A stretch of 31,286 bases of DNA from CG2-30-44-17 sp964344725 (GTDB lineage Bacteria > Patescibacteriota > Gracilibacteria > UBA1369 > UBA12470). Positions 24,034 through 31,257 of this stretch are shown in pieces. Location: positions 1 to 31,286 of the forward strand of contig CAYFOI010000017.1 in NCBI GenBank assembly GCA_964344725.1. The letters run 5' to 3'. Positions within the stretch are counted from its first letter, which is position 1. Every line of letters starts with the position of its first letter. Made by a program: the position numbers and the translations under genes. The notes under the pieces are model-generated. The model was not told the origin of the DNA. It was given only the letters and a program-made list of their open reading frames with translations, and ran no database searches.

Positions 24034-25740
24034 ATGCTAGAGAAAATAGGATATACATTAGTGGCAATTACACTAGTACTGTTAAGTACAAATATAGGCG
24101 TGTCTTTAGGACAAGCGGACCTAACAGTTTTCAATCAAGAACAAAACCCAAGCTACATAAACGAAGACGGAGAGATATACCTTTCAGAAACAGATCAAGA
24201 GTGGATTATAAACACCATCAGAAAAACAACAACAGAAGGAAAACCCGACATTTTCAATCAAGAAAACCGGGAAATCTACATAACAATTCATTCAAACGGA
24301 GATTACGAAACTTTTCAAACCGATTTCAACAATATCGAGGCCTTAAACCTCGACATAAAATCATACGAAACAATAGAGATCAATTTGCCAAACAACTCAA
24401 CCGAGATAAGCAACACCGAATCAATCAACGCAATTGAAAGAGGCATACACGGAATATCACTAGACGGACACACTCTACTTCCACATGTAGCAATAATCGA
24501 AAACCTTACCAATGAAACCTTTTTTGAAGAACTATGCTTGGCATCAAATCTAGACTCAAACTGCGCTGAAGACGAATCCAATCAATTTTACAAATTCACA
24601 ACATTCAACTTCATAGAAACAGATGAAGGATCAATCATCTTAGACAGGTACAACACCTACCCTACAGAAATCAGCTCAGATGAGTTCATAACATCACTCG
24701 ATCTAGCAGCAGAAAGAATAAAAAACGACTTTTCAGGCACAGAAAAATTCAACTACGCATACTATCCATCAGACGACACATATTCAGACAAATACAACAT
24801 GCCACGCCACATTTACGGCAGCTATACTCTCATAGAACTGTACAAATACTACGGCGATGAATCATACCTCGAAGACGCCAAAAAAAGCATCGACTGGTTC
24901 ATGGATTACGTAATTACAGAAGGAGATATGAGCTACATAACTTACAATGGCTACACCAAGCTAGGATCTGTAGCAATGGCAATAATCGCCCTCACAGACT
25001 ACAAAGAAGTTACCGGAGACACATCTTACGATGAATTAATGGCACAGCTCGCAAATTTCGCAATCTTCATGCAAGACGAAGATGGTGGATATAGAAACTA
25101 CTATCCAGAAGCTGACTACGACAACACTTTCGCAACCGCTTTATACACAGGAGAAATAAACCTCGGTCTAGCAAGACTCTACAGAGATACAGGCGAAGAA
25201 AAATACCTAGAAACCATAGAAAAATCATACTATTGGGTAGAAGAATACTTCGACAGAAAACACTCTCCAGCAATAGTCTCATGGAACTCGAGCGCATACC
25301 TTATAGTCTATGAATTAACAGAAGATGAAAAATATGCCGAAGCAACATTCAAAATGACAGATTACCTTATAGACAACAGACAATATGACGAAGAAATGAC
25401 GCCTTTTGATTCATACATAGGAGCTTTCTTGGTAAATGGAGTAGACGATGGACTAACATGTAGCGCAGCTGCATACGGCGAGGGACTTGTAGATGCATAC
25501 GAATTAGCCGTAATCATGGGAGATATTGAACACCAAGAAAAATACAAAGAATCAACTCATCTGGCTGTAGAATTCTTAATAAGCATGCAATTCACAGACG
25601 AAAACACTTTCTATTTAGAAACACCCGAAAGAGCTATAGGAGGATTCCGATCAAGCATGTACCAAAACGACATCAAAGTAGATAGCAACTGCCACGCAAT
25701 GTCCACGTATCTCAAAGCAGTGGAAAATAATATTTACTAG
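24034..25740 (+). CDS. Exported protein: divergent AMMECR1-like domain fused to an alpha/alpha-barrel
   Basis: 568 residues. An N-terminal signal or anchor (about 7-24, YTLVAITLVLLSTNIGVSLG) is followed by residues about 45-200 which follow the order of AMMECR1 motifs: an opening helix (SETDQEWIINTIRK), IYITIHSNGDYETF where family members have FVT(L) and LRGCIG, then GIHGISLDGHTLLPHVAIIENLTNETFFEELCLASNL, matching the family's GxDG, LLP and EEFL...L patterns. The LRGCIG loop itself is lost. Residues about 256-568 look like an alpha/alpha (six-hairpin) barrel with repeats such as GSYTLIELYKYYGDESYLEDAKKSIDWF and YTGEINLGLARLYRDTGEEKYLETIEKSYYW, similar to glycoside hydrolases or glucuronyl epimerases. 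Last gene of the surface operon. Both assignments are inference from pattern only. Confidence 0.7.
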   Translation: MLEKIGYTLVAITLVLLSTNIGVSLGQADLTVFNQEQNPSYINEDGEIYLSETDQEWIINTIRKTTTEGKPDIFNQENREIYITIHSNGDYETFQTDFNNIEALNLDIKSYETIEINLPNNSTEISNTESINAIERGIHGISLDGHTLLPHVAIIENLTNETFFEELCLASNLDSNCAEDESNQFYKFTTFNFIETDEGSIILDRYNTYPTEISSDEFITSLDLAAERIKNDFSGTEKFNYAYYPSDDTYSDKYNMPRHIYGSYTLIELYKYYGDESYLEDAKKSIDWFMDYVITEGDMSYITYNGYTKLGSVAMAIIALTDYKEVTGDTSYDELMAQLANFAIFMQDEDGGYRNYYPEADYDNTFATALYTGEINLGLARLYRDTGEEKYLETIEKSYYWVEEYFDRKHSPAIVSWNSSAYLIVYELTEDEKYAEATFKMTDYLIDNRQYDEEMTPFDSYIGAFLVNGVDDGLTCSAAAYGEGLVDAYELAVIMGDIEHQEKYKESTHLAVEFLISMQFTDENTFYLETPERAIGGFRSSMYQNDIKVDSNCHAMSTYLKAVENNIY

Positions 25741-25837
25741 CTAGTTAGCTATTTAGCTTTCCAGATGCGCTTTTTCGCATATACTGCTAAAATAAGTACC
25801 CTAGCCTACCAGCTACAAGCCTACTAACTACTAACTA
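25741..25837. other. Spacer with nested stem-loop and CTACTAACTA tract
   Basis: TTAGC...GCTAA encloses ATGCG, loop CTTTTT, CGCAT (about 25753-25792). It is followed by a low-complexity CTACTAACTACTAACTA tract up to the TTG start of holA. It might end the surface operon, but there is no T tract. Confidence 0.4.
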
Positions 25838-26836
25838 TTGCCTACCGACTCAGCACAACTCGGCAACCTCATCCTGATGCACGGCGAAGACTCATTCTCA
25901 ATCCATGAGAAAATTGCCACATGGAAAAAAGAGTTTGAGAAACGTTACGATGGAGACACTAATATAACAGAATTGAACGGAGAGGAACTAACTCCATCAG
26001 ATATCTTAGATGCAATAGCTGTCCTCCCTTTTTTAAGCGACAAAAGGCTAGTACTCATCAAGAATTTTCTTTCAGAACAAAAAGCTGACGCCCAAAAGAA
26101 ACTCGCAGAGAAACTAACAGATGTACCCGACACAACCGTACTCGTTTTTTATGAACTCAAGAAACCGGACAAACGCCTCAGCCTTTTCAAACATCTCAAC
26201 AAAATAGCAAAGGTATACGAATTCCAACCTCCGCAAGGCACAACCCTCAACCAATGGATCATAGACAAAACATCAAAAAAAGGTGGCAAAATCAACATAA
26301 TGGCAGCCTCTTACCTAGCCCAGCACGTCGGCGCAGACCTCTGGAAGCTTTCAAGTGAAATAGACAAACTCACAGCTTACGCCGGAGAACGCGAAATCCA
26401 AGCCAAAGACATAGACCTCTTAACCCGTTCATCCGCCGAGACAAATATTTTCAAACTAACAGATCAAATCGGCAACAAACGCACCCACGAAGCCATAAAA
26501 ACACTCCATACACTCCTAGACAGCGGCGAAGAACTTCCATACGTATTCGCGATGATCGTACGCCAATTCAGACTCCTAATCGAAGTTAAAGATTTAGTCC
26601 GCAAAGGCTTCCAAAAACAACAGATCATAGACCGCCTAAAACAACATCCTTTCGTCATCACAAACACACTCAACCAAACCCGCAACTTCGAAGCCGACAA
26701 ACTCAAAGAAACTTACACAAAACTCCTCGAAATCGATACGAAATTCAAAACAGGCAAAATTCACTATCTCTCAACCGACAAAAGACACTACCTTTTGCAA
26801 ATCGAAAAACTAATCGTGGAAAGTGCGCAAACCTAG
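25838..26836 (+). CDS. holA: DNA polymerase III delta subunit
   Basis: 332 residues. It opens and loads the beta clamp as part of the clamp-loader complex. The N-terminus NLILMHGEDSFSIHEKI, followed by ITELNGEELTPSDILDAIAVLPFLSDKRLVLIKNF, is the HolA pattern; VLVFYELKKPDKRLSLFK, FQPPQGTTLNQWI, LAQHVGADLWKLSSEIDKL and the C-terminal VFAMIVRQFRLLIEV and MHYLL-like segments also fit. Length is typical. The start is a TTG at 25838; no earlier ATG in frame fits. It follows the surface operon by 97 bases, in the same direction but with no functional link that I can see. Confidence 0.92.
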   Translation: MPTDSAQLGNLILMHGEDSFSIHEKIATWKKEFEKRYDGDTNITELNGEELTPSDILDAIAVLPFLSDKRLVLIKNFLSEQKADAQKKLAEKLTDVPDTTVLVFYELKKPDKRLSLFKHLNKIAKVYEFQPPQGTTLNQWIIDKTSKKGGKINIMAASYLAQHVGADLWKLSSEIDKLTAYAGEREIQAKDIDLLTRSSAETNIFKLTDQIGNKRTHEAIKTLHTLLDSGEELPYVFAMIVRQFRLLIEVKDLVRKGFQKQQIIDRLKQHPFVITNTLNQTRNFEADKLKETYTKLLEIDTKFKTGKIHYLSTDKRHYLLQIEKLIVESAQT

Positions 26837-26843
26837 CCCGCTC

Positions 26844-26872
26844 TTGACAAAACAACCATATTGCCTTTAAAT
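26844..26872 (+). promoter_or_regulatory. Sigma-70 promoter of the possible ADP-ribosyltransferase-fold gene
   Basis: TTGACA (26844-26849), 17-base spacer, TTAAAT (26867-26872); the ATG is at 26898. The gene has its own promoter despite lying just after holA. Confidence 0.7.
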
Positions 26873-26897
26873 AAAAGACCTTTTGTAATACAAAAAT

Positions 26898-27722
26898 ATG
26901 TCTTTAGAGGACTATCGCGAAGCAACATATCATTTTATCCAAGCTTGTGTAGCACTTCAACAAGCTGAATTTGCAGCTAATCAACACGGGAGAAACAAAC
27001 CGACAGCACCTCAAAAAAAAAGATTAAATCCTCATCAAGAAAATTACATTGAAGACTCTACAAGAGAAGAAATATTACAAGGAGAAATAAGGAAACGATT
27101 TGGCAGAAGAGTACCTACAGAAAAAGCTTTACAGTCACTCAGAAGAGAACTTGCACCACGCATAAGAAGAGCAACCTTAGGCGCTTTTCGAGACGCCAAA
27201 GGTCCAGTAAACGAGGAGCGAAAAAGATACAAAACAGCACTAGAGAGATGGCGCACTTTAGATGCTCAGTTACAAAGTGAACTTGTAGAAGCTAGAGAAA
27301 AACGGAAATCAGATCGCGAATTAGTTGATTTGTTTTTCGACCATGAAGTTTGGCATTCACTACCACAACTAAATAGCGACCAAATACAAAATGCCCCCAA
27401 CCTTTTTTACAGAGGCACACTGGGAAGACGTTTAATAATTCATCCAACCCAACCTACCCCCGGTATCGTACATATGGATAGTTTCATGATGGGAGATACA
27501 GTAGAATATGCAACTGATTTAAGTGTAGCAATTTCATTCGCACAAACAGGATTAACAAATGATAAAGCACACCGCTGGGATCCCGTCGTAGTAATTACAG
27601 ATATTGGAGATGGACTTAGCACTGGATCAGCCAACCTCTCAAACAGCAAATTAACAATAGGAACAGGATACCTAGTACAACACTGCACCAACTGGGTTTA
27701 TAGAGTTCCCCCAAAAAACTAA
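26898..27722 (+). CDS. Protein of unknown function, possible ADP-ribosyltransferase fold in the C-terminal half
   Basis: 274 residues, no signal peptide. The N-terminal about 150 residues are helical and basic, with KRLNPHQENYIEDSTREEI and ERKRYKTALERWRTLDAQL. From about 170 the pattern changes: NLFYRGTLGRRLI, then MGDTVEYATDLSVAISFAQTG, VVVITDIGDGL and KLTIGTGYLV. YRGT followed by a short strand and VEYATDLSVAISFA is reminiscent of ADP-ribosyltransferase or KptA/PARP-like folds (Y-R-G-T ... vYaT-d-x-x-A-x-x-F-A). The catalytic Glu is not evident, so it may be inactive or another fold. It is convergent with a small gene at 27733-28098. Own promoter at 26844. Function uncertain. Confidence 0.6.
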   Translation: MSLEDYREATYHFIQACVALQQAEFAANQHGRNKPTAPQKKRLNPHQENYIEDSTREEILQGEIRKRFGRRVPTEKALQSLRRELAPRIRRATLGAFRDAKGPVNEERKRYKTALERWRTLDAQLQSELVEAREKRKSDRELVDLFFDHEVWHSLPQLNSDQIQNAPNLFYRGTLGRRLIIHPTQPTPGIVHMDSFMMGDTVEYATDLSVAISFAQTGLTNDKAHRWDPVVVITDIGDGLSTGSANLSNSKLTIGTGYLVQHCTNWVYRVPPKN

Positions 27723-27732
27723 AACACACATC

Positions 27733-28098
27733 CTACCTCTCTCGCGAAAACAAAAACTCAAGCTGAACATAGTAATCACACCTAGCCCCTGCATTTGGCC
27801 AAGGAGCAAATAGAAAAACAGGCCTACGACTCCCCGTCTTACCATGCTGTGAAGCAGCCATACGATTCATACTTTCGAGAGCAATCACATCATCAGCAAC
27901 ACCATAAAGCTCCAATCCCTCATCCGCATCCATCACCATAACAAGAGCCTTCCCCGGATGCTCCTCCAAAAAATCTGCAAACCTAGCATCAGCAACTCTC
28001 CTCCACACCCTTCTAGCTTCTTCATCATAAACAATGATATCCGCCAAGCCAGGAGCGAAATGAGAACGCCAATAATCATCAGGTTTATCAGGAGCCAT
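27733..28098 (-). CDS. Small protein of unknown function
   Basis: 121 residues from the ATG at 28098 (MAPDKPDDYWRSHF). Not recognised. No signal peptide; it has a strand-helix look: LADIIVYDEEARRVWRRVADARF, ALVMVMDADEGLELYGVADD, and a C-terminal RCDYYVQLEFLFSRER. An ATG at 28125 would add nine residues, but it lies inside a -10 box, so the shorter start is likelier. It is downstream of glnA on the same strand, separated by a strong terminator, and is convergent with the preceding + strand gene with only ten bases between stops. Composition is like the neighbouring - strand genes. Confidence 0.65.
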   Translation of the reverse strand: MAPDKPDDYWRSHFAPGLADIIVYDEEARRVWRRVADARFADFLEEHPGKALVMVMDADEGLELYGVADDVIALESMNRMAASQHGKTGSRRPVFLFAPWPNAGARCDYYVQLEFLFSRER

Positions 28099-28120
28099 AA
28101 TTGGATCATTACAGATCGAA

Positions 28121-28149
28121 ATCATACCACAAAAAAAGCGCCCCGCCAA
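28121..28149 (-). promoter_or_regulatory. Promoter embedded in the glnA terminator
   Basis: On the - strand TTGGCG (28149-28144) precedes TATGAT (28126-28121) by 17 bases. The -35 lies within the terminator loop and right arm, so the small gene at 27733-28098 could be transcribed independently of glnA. Confidence 0.5.
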
Positions 28150-28160
28150 AGCGGAGCGCC
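28131..28160 (-). terminator. Rho-independent terminator of glnA
   Basis: Read on the - strand: GCGCTCCGC, loop TTTG, GCGGGGCGC (one mismatch in the stem), then a T tract of seven. Confidence 0.88.
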
Positions 28161-28192
28161 TCTAAATTCTAAATTCTGCCCCCTACATTCTC

Positions 28193-29641
28193 CTAATACA
28201 AATCCAAATACTCCTCAAGCTCCCAATCGCTAACAGAAGTCCTGTAACGATCGATCTCGTTTTTCTTAGACTGAATAAATGCGTTATAGAGATGATCACC
28301 AAGAGCTTCTTTTACAAGATCGTCCTTCTTCATTCTGGAAACAGCTTGAGCCAAACTATCAGCTAGACAAGTAATACCACGATTCTCAGCCTCTTCTTCA
28401 GAGAATTCATAAATATCTTCCTCAACCGGTGCAGGTGGCTGAAGCCCTTTCTTAATACCATCGATACCAGCAGCAAGCATAACAGCAAACGCAAGATAAG
28501 GATTTGCCATTGGATCAGGGTTCCTAAGTTCACATCTTGTCGCAGCAGCAGCGCTACTACTTGAGATATGAGGAACACGGATTAGCGCAGATCTATTCGT
28601 TTGAGCCCATGCGATATAAACAGGAGCTTCGTATCCTGGAACAAGCCTCTTGTAAGAGTTAATCGTAGGATTCAAAATAGCATTTATACCCTTAGCATGC
28701 TCAAGTTGACCAGCAATAAAAGAAAGTGCAACAGGACTCAGATTGTACTTATTTTGAGCGTCAGTAGAATAGAAAGCATTTTCTCCAGTCTCAAGAGAAA
28801 CCAGACTCTGGTGAACGTGCATACCACTACCATTGATCCCAGCGATTGGTTTAGCCATAAAAGTCGCATGAAGATCATACTTGGCAGCAATAGCTTTCAA
28901 AACCAATCTGAAAGTAATAGCATTATCAGCAGTTGTAAGGGCATCAGCATATTTAAAATCTATCTCATGCTGACCCTCCGCAACCTCGTGATGAAGAGCT
29001 TCGACCTCGATACCCATTTGATCTAGAGCGAAACTCATATCATTCCTGATTTCGACAGCAAGATCATTGGTTTGATCGAAATATCCAGCCTTGTCGTTTG
29101 GAAGAGCTTTGAGTTCATCGCCTTCTTTTTTAAAGAGGAAAAACTCTAATTCAGGACCTGTATTAAAAGAATAACCAAGCTTTTTAGCCTCTTCTAGCTG
29201 TCTTTTCAGAATTCCACGAGGATCACCCTCGAAAGGTTGACCATTTGGCCTGTAGATATCACAAATAATACGTGCAATCACGTCCTCACGATCCTTTGTC
29301 CAAGGTAGAACTGCGAAAGTATCTAGATCTGGCTTCAAATACATATCACTCTCATGAATACGAGCAAAACCTTTGATGGAAGAACCATCAAACCAAATGT
29401 TGTGCGAGATAGCTCCTTCAAGCTTGTGAACAGGAATTGTAATCGCTTTAGGCATACCTGCGATATCGATAAACTGCATGTTCACATAGCGAACACCAGC
29501 TTTCGCACAAGCATCTAAGACTTCTTCCTTCGTCCATCCCTTTTTCTTCTTAAAAGCATAATCATGATGCCTTTTGACACCAGAAATAGGGTCGACGGAA
29601 GCTTGGGTAGCGCTCACGCCTTGTGTAGCAGTTGGTTCCAT
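28193..29641 (-). CDS. glnA: Glutamine synthetase, type I
   Basis: 482 residues. It makes glutamine from glutamate, ammonia and ATP as a cytoplasmic dodecamer. Signature segments: YVNMQFIDIAGMPKAITIPV, WFDGSSIKGF, GPELEFFLFK, HHEVAEGQHEIDFKY, MAKPIAGINGSGMHVHQSL, NPTINSYKRLVPGYEAPVYI and RCELRNPDPMANPYLA. A short polar N-terminal extension (about 1-25) precedes the usual start. No adenylylation-type insertion or KPxxxYxPL is visible, so it belongs with the short, non-adenylylated forms. It is transcribed divergently from the second TrmB regulator, sharing an inverted repeat in between, and it has a strong terminator. Confidence 0.97.
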   Translation of the reverse strand: MEPTATQGVSATQASVDPISGVKRHHDYAFKKKKGWTKEEVLDACAKAGVRYVNMQFIDIAGMPKAITIPVHKLEGAISHNIWFDGSSIKGFARIHESDMYLKPDLDTFAVLPWTKDREDVIARIICDIYRPNGQPFEGDPRGILKRQLEEAKKLGYSFNTGPELEFFLFKKEGDELKALPNDKAGYFDQTNDLAVEIRNDMSFALDQMGIEVEALHHEVAEGQHEIDFKYADALTTADNAITFRLVLKAIAAKYDLHATFMAKPIAGINGSGMHVHQSLVSLETGENAFYSTDAQNKYNLSPVALSFIAGQLEHAKGINAILNPTINSYKRLVPGYEAPVYIAWAQTNRSALIRVPHISSSSAAAATRCELRNPDPMANPYLAFAVMLAAGIDGIKKGLQPPAPVEEDIYEFSEEEAENRGITCLADSLAQAVSRMKKDDLVKEALGDHLYNAFIQSKKNEIDRYRTSVSDWELEEYLDLY

Positions 29642-29677
29642 TTTGTTTTTTGTTAAGAGGCAAATGAAATCGATACC

Positions 29678-29705
29678 GTAATATCACACCACAAAAATCA
29701 TGCAA
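29678..29705 (-). promoter_or_regulatory. Possible glnA promoter
   Basis: On the - strand TTGCAT (29705-29700) and TATTAC (29683-29678) are 16 bases apart. Weak; the perfect inverted repeat lies directly upstream. Confidence 0.3.
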
Positions 29706-29713
29706 AGAGCTTT

Positions 29714-29739
29714 TTTGCACCCAAAAACAGGGGTGCAAA
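29714..29739. promoter_or_regulatory. Perfect 9-bp inverted repeat, candidate operator between glnA and the TrmB regulator
   Basis: TTTGCACCC (29714-29722), spacer AAAAACAG, GGGTGCAAA (29731-29739). It sits between the two divergent promoters, the usual place for a regulator shared by both genes. Confidence 0.55.
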
Positions 29740-29767
29740 CATTCCCGACACAACATTGCCAAGCTAT

Positions 29768-29796
29768 TTGACCCAAACAACAAAAGCGCCTACAAT
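29768..29796 (+). promoter_or_regulatory. Sigma-70 promoter of the second TrmB-type gene
   Basis: TTGACC (29768-29773), 17-base spacer, TACAAT (29791-29796). The start codon at 29837 leaves a leader of about 34 nt. Confidence 0.8.
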
Positions 29797-29836
29797 CGTT
29801 TTGTCGAAATCTTCTACAACAAATCTTCGATTGACA

Positions 29837-30559
29837 ATGCTTCAAAAAATACTGGAAAACATCGGCCTCACAGAGAAAGAGGCAAAAACATATTTAGCCC
29901 TTGTAGAACTCGGTCAATCAACAGCTTCTCAAATAGCAAAAAGAGCCGGAATAAACCGAGTAACAACATACGACATTATCGAGAAACTCATACCAAGAGG
30001 ATTCGTAACAAAACACAAAGTCAAAGGAAAATTACTATTCACTCCAGTAGACCCAGAAATAATTGCATTAGACTATCGATCACGAGCAAGAGACTTTCGC
30101 AAATCACTACCAGACTTCAAAATCCTCAGAGGCGAAACCCCATACCCGCAAGTTCAATACTTTGAAGGACTAAAAGGAATCAAACAGATATACCTAGACA
30201 CACTCACATCAAATACAGAGATACTCAACTACGCCGACTCAAGAGGAATAAGAAGATATTGGCCAGAACACGACGCAGAATACGTAGCAGAAAGAGTAGA
30301 AAGAGGCATATACCTACGCGGAATCTGCCCAGACGACGAAATCGGACACAAAGTCCAAAACAGAGACTGGGAATGCAGCCGTGAAGTACGCCTCGTCCCC
30401 AAAGAAAAATACGACTTCACCAACGAAATCAATATCTACGACAACAAGGTCGCCATAATCTCATACACAGACAACCCCGTCGGCATCCTGATAGAAAACA
30501 AATCTATAGCAAACACTCAACGCTCAATCTTCCGCATGGCCTGGCAGTTTGCAAGGTAA
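29837..30559 (+). CDS. TrmB-family transcriptional regulator, divergent from glnA
   Basis: 240 residues from the ATG at 29837. The winged helix-turn-helix is about residues 4-68: ENIGLTEKEAKTYLALVELGQSTASQIAKRAGINRVTTYDIIEKL. A linker then leads to a C-terminal effector-like domain beginning at VQYFEGLKGIKQIY, with a YAERVERGIYLRGICPDD stretch. It is paralogous in layout to the regulator at 5268-6029. A TTG at 29756 gives 27 extra residues (MPSYLTQTT...) that overlap the promoter, so I reject it. Sharing a spacer and inverted repeat with glnA makes glutamine or nitrogen status a natural guess for its signal. Own promoter and terminator. Confidence 0.85.
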   Translation: MLQKILENIGLTEKEAKTYLALVELGQSTASQIAKRAGINRVTTYDIIEKLIPRGFVTKHKVKGKLLFTPVDPEIIALDYRSRARDFRKSLPDFKILRGETPYPQVQYFEGLKGIKQIYLDTLTSNTEILNYADSRGIRRYWPEHDAEYVAERVERGIYLRGICPDDEIGHKVQNRDWECSREVRLVPKEKYDFTNEINIYDNKVAIISYTDNPVGILIENKSIANTQRSIFRMAWQFAR

Positions 30560-30586
30560 TAGCGAGCTGCGACGGTCCATAGCATA

Positions 30587-30606
30587 GGCAAATTCGCACA
30601 TTTGCC
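30587..30606. other. Stem-loop in the 30560-30822 spacer
   Basis: GGCAAAT, loop TCGCAC, ATTTGCC: a perfect 7-bp stem. Confidence 0.6.
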
Positions 30607-30618
30607 GAAGCACAGGAG

Positions 30619-30674
30619 GATTCTCAAGAAAAATGCTTCACGATCTTAAGAGTGAAGATTTTTTGTAGAGAATC
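30619..30674 (+). terminator. Nested terminator hairpin of the second TrmB-type gene
   Basis: Inner stem CTTCAC (30636-30641) with GTGAAG (30652-30657) followed by ATTTTTTG; an outer stem GATTCTC (30619-30625) with GAGAATC (30668-30674) encloses it, so the whole folds into one long imperfect hairpin. Confidence 0.65.
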
Positions 30675-30720
30675 AAGTCGAGCCCTATTGCAAGGTAGTA
30701 GCGACGCGATCCGAAGTAAA

Positions 30721-30740
30721 GCCGAAACCGCGCTTTCGGC
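30721..30740. other. Stem-loop GCCGAAA/TTTCGGC
   Basis: GCCGAAA (30721-30727), loop CCGCGC, TTTCGGC (30734-30740). Confidence 0.6.
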
Positions 30741-30755
30741 GTAGCAAAACCACCA

Positions 30756-30775
30756 ATTCCGTACTAGTACGGAAT
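30756..30775. other. Perfect 20-bp palindrome
   Basis: ATTCCGTACTAGTACGGAAT equals its own reverse complement. It is not followed by a T tract. Confidence 0.7.
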
Positions 30776-30822
30776 CCTAACCTGTAAACCTACACAAATT
30801 CCTGTCACAAAGTAGTAACGAC

Positions 30823-31191
30823 CTAATAAGCAGAATCATGCCTCTTCCCATCTCGCCTAACAGGAGCAGGAGAAGAAGTCCCACCAATATGTCTTTCGGC
30901 TTCCAACTTATCACGGTAAAGAGCTACAACCTTAGATGGTCCTATCAAATCAGCAACAGTGCAACCTTGTTGAGCAGCACTTAATTCAACAGCCAGTTGC
31001 GCATCCAAAGCCTCTTGACTATCAACATCTTCACCTAGCAAAGCCCATGAACCACCACCTAAATCAACAGCATGAGCTGGAACAGAATTAAATCCATGCA
31101 AAGCAACATAAGCTTGAGTACTAGGCCCTAAATCTGCCAAACCCGAATCTGGACCTAGAGGCAAATCTTCGCCTTGTTTTAAACCTTTCAT
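30823..31191 (-). CDS. Small protein of unknown function
   Basis: 122 residues from the ATG at 31191. Not recognised. No signal peptide or membrane segment. Acidic and Ala/Gly/Leu-rich: LPLGPDSGLADLGPSTQAYVALHGFNSVPAHAVDLGGGSWALLGEDVDSQEALDAQLAVELSAAQQGC can be seen as short strands followed by a helix, then a basic C-terminal tail (PVRRDGKRHDSAY) that could be disordered. It ends convergently with the second TrmB gene. Base use is like other - strand genes here. Whether it is a true gene is likely but not certain. Confidence 0.6.
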   Translation of the reverse strand: MKGLKQGEDLPLGPDSGLADLGPSTQAYVALHGFNSVPAHAVDLGGGSWALLGEDVDSQEALDAQLAVELSAAQQGCTVADLIGPSKVVALYRDKLEAERHIGGTSSPAPVRRDGKRHDSAY

Positions 31192-31235
31192 AATAATTTT
31201 AATTTAAAAAAATACCAGATGCAGAACTTACAGAG

Positions 31236-31257
31236 ACCGTTCATTTTCGGGTGCGTA
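31236..31257. repeat. 22-bp inverted repeat, right copy
   Basis: ACCGTTCATTTTCGGGTGCG and the following TA are the exact reverse complement of 29-50. It lies 29 bases from the right end of the window, as the left copy lies 28 bases from the left end. The rest of 31192-31286 holds nothing that I recognise. Confidence 0.7.

Larger units (their letters stand above)
30549..30704. repeat. 17-nt direct repeat bracketing a terminator region
   Basis: TTGCAAGGTAATAGCGA (30549-30565) and TTGCAAGGTAGTAGCGA (30688-30704) differ at one base. The first includes the stop of the TrmB gene. A weaker third copy CACAAAGTAGTAACGAC (30806-30822) abuts the stop of the convergent gene. Confidence 0.6.

Noticed and set aside
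29756..29836. Longer second TrmB from a TTG at 29756
   Set aside because: It would start inside the promoter region; the helix-turn-helix begins right after the ATG at 29837.
30549..30822. CRISPR array
   Set aside because: Repeats are only 17 nt, two to three in number, irregularly spaced and diverged; the stem-loops between them differ from each other.
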